The translations under genes were made by a program, and so were the position numbers. Under the pieces are notes generated by a model, which was given only the letters and a program-made list of their open reading frames with translations, did no database searches and was not told the origin of the DNA. Shown one piece after another: positions 59,502 to 64,000 of a stretch of 64,000 nt of DNA (its first letter is position 1; each line of letters starts with the position of its first letter). Origin of the DNA: Rehmannia glutinosa (lineage: Eukaryota; Streptophyta; Magnoliopsida; Lamiales; Orobanchaceae); the NCBI GenBank assembly GCA_016081115.2, contig CM071926.1, positions 17,063,971 through 17,127,970 of the forward strand, read 5' to 3'.

Positions 59502-60374
59502 GATGGATCAATAAAGGCATTGACACCACAAGTGGTCATAGATACCTCAAACGTCTTTTGGGTTTATCACAGTGGCAAGATTAGAGAAATAAGCAAATAG
59601 CTTATCAGCAAACCTAGATATTATGAATCAAGTACAAACATTATGTATCGGATTATTATGTAATATGTATTTGGGATCTTGCTCTAGAATCATGAACTAT
59701 TTTATGCAATTTTTCGCAATCCCTAAACCGTCTTGAGTTAAGCTAAAGGAAATGTTCTAATGAAGGTTCACTTAATTTAAAGCACTACATTTTAAATTAC
59801 ATCAAATAATAAATATCTACAAATTTAACCAGCAGATGCTAATGGTATGTTTGTTTAGCATCTCCAAATCACCCACTTCTCTCAATCACCAACTAAACAT
59901 ACATTAATGTATTTCAATGCATTTCTCTATTAATACACGCATATTTCCCAATACATCATATTAAACTTCTCTTCCCACAATCACCCACAAAAACTTCTCC
60001 CAATTACCACCGATCACTCAAAAAAATACGTAAATAAATCCAAGAAAAAATGCTAGAAGAGAAGCCTTTGAGTGAATAGCACAGCAATAAGATAGATACA
60101 TATATGTAACACCAATACAACATTATATTGGATCACCTCCATAATTAAGAGACATTATTATACTTTACAGCATTGCAAAAAGTACTGATTGACAGCTGAA
60201 TTAGCTGGCTGCTAAGTGGGAGCTACATCATACTTCTAAATGTTGAAAAAACATAAAAACAAATATTTTCTTCTACTATACACAATAAAGCCTCTAGCCC
60301 GAATAGGTTAACTATATACACTTAGTTGTACTTCAATAATTAGGTTAAAGGCAAATTAAACATTGAACCCAGCA
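59502..60374. other. Intergenic region between convergent thioredoxin and DnaJ genes
   Basis: AT-rich. It contains the 3' untranslated parts of both genes, and sequence similar to 45341-46510 up to about 60095. No further gene is seen. Confidence 0.6.
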
Positions 60375-63307
60375 TTATTCGATTGTCCTGCCCAAGACCC
60401 TTCTCAAATCATATTTTTGTTCTGCAGTAAGCCTCGAAGGGAATTTGACATCGAACTTAATCCTCAAATTTCCATTTTTACCAGGTTCTTTTGATAATGG
60501 CATCCCTTCATTTTCAATCACCATTTCATGGCCTGGTTTGATGATATCCGATACTGTAAGAGGTATATCTCTTCCATCCAAGGTTGTAATGTTGAAAGTC
60601 TTACCTGTGAGAGCGTCCAATAGGGAGATTTTCTGATGAACGATTAGATCATTGCCGTCTCTCTTGAAAATTGGATGGGATTTCTCGTCAACGACAAAGA
60701 TGAGGTCCCCAGGGGCAGCACCCGGTTCATGGTTCCCTTTTTCAGGAAAAGTAATTTTTGTACCCTTTTTCCAGCCAGGTTTAATTTGTATAGCCAAAAC
60801 CTCTTCAACAGTGCCAGGTTTACTGCAATAATGATATGCACATTAATACAGACTGAATAATGCATAGAACATAGGGAACATCATAACAAGATTTGCAGGA
60901 AATTCAACTTGCTGGAAATAAAATCTTATTAGGTTTCCTTTTCGTAATGCTCTAGTTATGTTGTGACTAGTGAATAATGAAAAAGTTTAATCCAAGAGTT
61001 GATTCGTTTAGTTGAAGACCCTAACGCTATTAGCACAATAATGTATGCTCAAGCACTTATGTTAACTATCTTTGATGCTGACATTGTGAAAAACAAACAG
61101 AGAATTCTAAAGGCAGTATGTATAAGAACTTGACAATCTCTGTCTACTAGCAACAAAAGCTGGTCACAGCTGCAAACGAGCATATATTGTGTGAGCTTCA
61201 TTCTCTAATGAATGAAATCATACATACAGAGTTAGTAACATATATATTACACCTAAAAATAACAGAGTAAAAGTGATGTATTGCATAAAGCCCTGATCAT
61301 AACTATAACTTCTAAGTTCTAACGCAATTAGATGATATATAAAAGCCTGGATTATAGCATGGGACATGCTTTACCTCAAATCTGATCATGGAGCAAAACA
61401 ATATAACATATATATATATATATAATTTAAAAAAAACTAAAACAGAACATTCAGAAATTAGTCCCTTGGTTCAAATAATTATACAATGGAGAAGGAAATT
61501 GAATAAATCAGACCTGCATAGCATTCTTAGTAAAGGCTGCGACAGAAGCTAAAACTAAACCTGTGGATTTAATCATCACTGTTATATGCATGTAGGTCTA
61601 TTCAAGATATAAATCCCATATATGATGCTCGTTTCAACTCTAACTTTCCAATCATAAAATCTCTACTAGTAATTAAATTGTTTTGAGATTTAGCAGATGA
61701 ATTCCAGTTTTAATATACCATGTCTATGAATACAGCATCCTCAACACATACATGAAATTTTAAGATATTTTCTATTCAAATCGCGCATAGATAAACACAC
61801 TTCCCAAGTTTCTTGAGACCATTACAATTTTTGGGATAGGATGATGAAAAAATCAGCAAGCTGTGGTTTAAAGCTTATCTAATGCACTCAAATGATGGGA
61901 CGGGGACTTGATCAATGCAACAAATCATAATAAAAATATTTAATCCTCAAAAACAACATTTAAATTTAAATCCCAAATTCTCACGTAATTATCATTTGGT
62001 AAAGTTTCTAGTTATTGCAATTTAAAGTTCATTTTGCCAACTGTTTTCAGATAGTCCATATAGTAGCTCACCAAAACTTTAACCCATAACCCACGGACAA
62101 CCACTACAAGTCTACAACATTGACTTTTCTGAAAAAATAATTGCTATACCTCAAACAAAAGAGAGAAACTAAAAACAAGTTCAATTTTGCATCATCAGGA
62201 TAAACACTTCAAATTAACCCCAAGGCACCCCAAACCCCGACATAATACGAACAGATAGGTTATATAAATGAAATGAAAAGAATCATGCATAAATATACAC
62301 TAGCAAATAAAACATCTTATCAAACATATATGAAGCAGTTTCATCATGCAATAGCAAAGAGACAAACAAGTATCGCTACTTCAATACTCTGCTTCCAAGA
62401 ACAGAAATATATGCTTTGTACATAAATACAAGCATATGTAATCCACCTATCATTCAAAACCTCTTTTTCCAAATATGTATCAAATTTTGTTATCCATGTT
62501 ATGCTGATTTAGAGCACCACCTGCAACCTGTAATCACTAAGCTAATCACATCACTAACACATTAGGTGCCAAAAATTCATTAGCCAAAAACAAAAAGTCA
62601 GAAGATTATAGAAGCCACTATTATCAAAGCATCTTAAAGCATATACAATTACAGGACATAACATCACAAACATACCCGAAAGGGATACTCTCAAATTCCA
62701 ATCTTATGCAAATTTCATTTGACTTCCAGTCAATCAACTCAAACCCATTCATAAGAAAATTGGATGTAAAAATAAAAAATAAAATTTGAAAAGGAATCGA
62801 TAAACAAATCAGATTACATAAATTTAAATGTACCTACCCAGATTCATCAAGAACGGTTCTCGATATCTTCATCTTCCTCCTCGACCCCTTATACAACTCC
62901 TCCAAGCTACACGGCAACTTAGTCTCCATCGCCGCCGCCTTCTTCAACCTCCGACCACCACCATTACTCTTCTCCTTCCCAACATCAAGCCCACCAAAAA
63001 ACTCTTCAAAAATATCCTCCGCATCCCTCGGACTAAACTTAAACCCCTTCTCTTTCGAACTCGGCGGCGGATAAAAACCAGACATCAGCCCTTCTTCCCC
63101 ATACAAATCATAGATCTGCCTCTTCTGTGGATCACTCAACACATCATACGCCTCACTTATCTGCTTGAATTTCGCCTCTGCTTCCTTAGTATTCACCGCA
63201 TTCTTATCGGGATGCCATTTCATCGCCAGCCTCTTGTAAGACTTCTTCACATCTTCTTCAGATGCGTTTCTGGAAACATTCAGTATGTTGTAGTAATCAA
63301 CGCCCAT
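60375..63307 (-). CDS. Type II J-protein (DnaJ/HSP40 subfamily B), two exons
   Basis: Exon 1 (63307-62838) and exon 2 (60822-60375) join at a GT/AG intron of 2015 bp and give 305 residues ending at TAA 60375-60377. The J domain is at residues 1 to about 65 (MGVDYYNILNVSRNASEEDV) with the HPD motif at 32-34, which stimulates Hsp70 ATPase. A short Gly/Phe linker (LMSGFYPPP, then FEEFFGGLD) follows, then the C-terminal substrate-binding domains (LEELYKGSRRKMKI, KPGWKKGTKITFPEKGN, DGRDIPLTVSDIIKPG). There is no CxxCxGxG zinc region, so it is type II. The linker is shorter than in most relatives. It is probably a cytosolic/nuclear co-chaperone. Two exon-2 fragments of paralogues lie at 12564 and 48533. 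Confidence 0.95.
60823..62837 (-). other. DnaJ intron 1
   Basis: Donor GTAGGT at 62837 and acceptor TTGCAG ending at 60823. AT-rich, with a TA run near 61410. No nested gene or transposon end is obvious. Confidence 0.85.
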
Positions 63308-63775
63308 TTTTCACAGAAAGAGTTTCTCCTCTGTACTAAACCTTTATCTCGAAGAAAAAAAATGAACGAATGGGAGTAGGATGTGTATATTAAGTAATGG
63401 AAGAGGGTTTCTATAAGGTTCTAGAAGGTTGTGAGAGTGAGATAGGAAATGGGTGAGGCGAGTTACGTTGAGTAGGGCGGTCGTCAACGTTGGGGAGTCC
63501 GGATGCCCAGGCTAGCAGAATGGCGGATGTTGCGCTAAGGTGCGCCTAGGTAGCGATATATTTAAAGAAGGTTGTTAAAATTGACAGGCGTGGGGAAGAT
63601 ACTCTCAGATACACTTTGGAAGTTAAGTGGTGAATTGGTGATGATGGAAGAACCAAAGAAGTCTGGAGGCGTGAAATCCTAGGGTGTGTTTGGGGATGAT
63701 CCTTGAATTACTCGAAAAAGGTATATTATTTCCATTTTAAAATCTAGGGTATTTTAACACAATATTGCATTTGTG
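63308..63775 (-). promoter_or_regulatory. DnaJ upstream region
   Basis: Includes a weak TATA-like stretch (TTAATATACAC on the minus strand at about 63382-63392) and a heat-shock-element-like site just upstream of it. The farther part has no gene. Confidence 0.5.
63409..63428. promoter_or_regulatory. Heat-shock-element-like site
   Basis: TTC-TA-TAA-GG-TTC-TA-GAA: four alternating 5-bp units, of which three match nGAAn/nTTCn exactly and one has a single change. It lies about 100 bp upstream of the DnaJ start codon, which suits a heat-inducible co-chaperone. Binding is inferred. Confidence 0.55.
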
Positions 63776-63789
63776 AAAGTTTGTTGCCA

Positions 63790-63825
63790 ATTCCAACTCA
63801 AAAAAAAAAAAAAAAAAAAAAAAAG
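63790..63825 (+). repeat. Poly(A) micro-insertion with target duplication (6)
   Basis: ATTCCAACTC plus 25 A plus G, between two perfect copies of GTTTGTTGCCA (63779-63789 and 63826-63836). Confidence 0.85.
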
Positions 63826-63854
63826 GTTTGTTGCCATTTTGTGGTGGATTTGGC

Positions 63855-63968
63855 GCTTGTTAATGGTTTAAGTCAAGGCGCTATTGCTAATAGCGTCCAA
63901 TTATCAGGCGCTAATTGCAATAGCGCTCAGTCTATTTTTTTTTTTTTTTCATTAATTGGGCGCTAGCT
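63855..63968. repeat. Cluster of GCGCTA dyads
   Basis: Inverted pairs such as GCGCTATT/AATAGCG and GGCGCTA/TAGCGC recur over about 100 bp, followed by GGGCGCTAGC. This may be subterminal sequence of a DNA transposon. No ends can be assigned. Confidence 0.45.
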
Positions 63969-63975
63969 TGATTAG

Positions 63976-64000
63976 TAGAGATGTTAAACGGGCTGACCCT
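63976..64000. mobile_element. hAT element left end, cut by window end
   Basis: TAGAGATGTTAAACGGGCTG matches the ends of the elements at 40053 and 51871. Confidence 0.7.

Noticed and set aside
62828..63379. 183-codon plus-strand frame
   Set aside because: It is exactly antisense to DnaJ exon 1, whose J domain is unmistakable.

Overview
The window is plant nuclear DNA, most likely from a eudicot: AT-rich, with spliced host genes (a type II J-protein and an h-type thioredoxin), Ty1/copia elements primed by tRNA-Met, a Rep/helicase Helitron carrying an RPA gene, a CACTA end and many hAT elements and MITEs with 8-bp target duplications. The species cannot be told from the sequence. Only two genes look intact: a thioredoxin h (58913-59501, +) and a convergently placed DnaJ/HSP40 (60375-63307, -) with a heat-shock-element-like site upstream. 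The rest is repeat-derived or decayed.

Layout. 1-12563: a CACTA transposon end that has received a degenerate copia element (1-4512) and a 7.8-kb LTR element with a TTACG target duplication (4587-12400). The LTR element has gag plus an extra plant-transposon-protein-like ORF, but no visible pol. 12564-12680: a fragment of DnaJ exon 2. 12879-46510: duplicated unit A, holding a broken thioredoxin copy (44744-45340). Unit A is split by a 17.6-kb Helitron (15158-32802), a copia element (33351-39804) that itself contains a solo LTR (37632-39168), a hAT (40053-41054) and an internally deleted LTR element (41569-43414). 46511-53170: MITE-like elements, a second DnaJ exon-2 fragment split by a hAT, a palindrome array, a long CT microsatellite and the 3' end of a copia element. 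53252-64000: duplicated unit B, with the intact thioredoxin and DnaJ genes.

Units A and B are paralogous (spacer, thioredoxin, DnaJ), and another DnaJ fragment lies left of A. This fits an old tandem duplication, with A eroded by transposons. Because B lacks most of A's insertions, it supplies empty sites. It fixes both Helitron ends to the base between A and T of a single AT site.

The three most unusual signals are these. (1) An array of about seven hairpins in the 1.5-kb LTR family has one constant loop and stems that change on both arms while staying paired. (2) Six ultra-short insertions are a few bases, usually ending CTC, plus oligo(A), flanked by 11-16 bp direct repeats. (3) A 26-bp-period array of a 12-bp perfect palindrome lies at 49899-50127.
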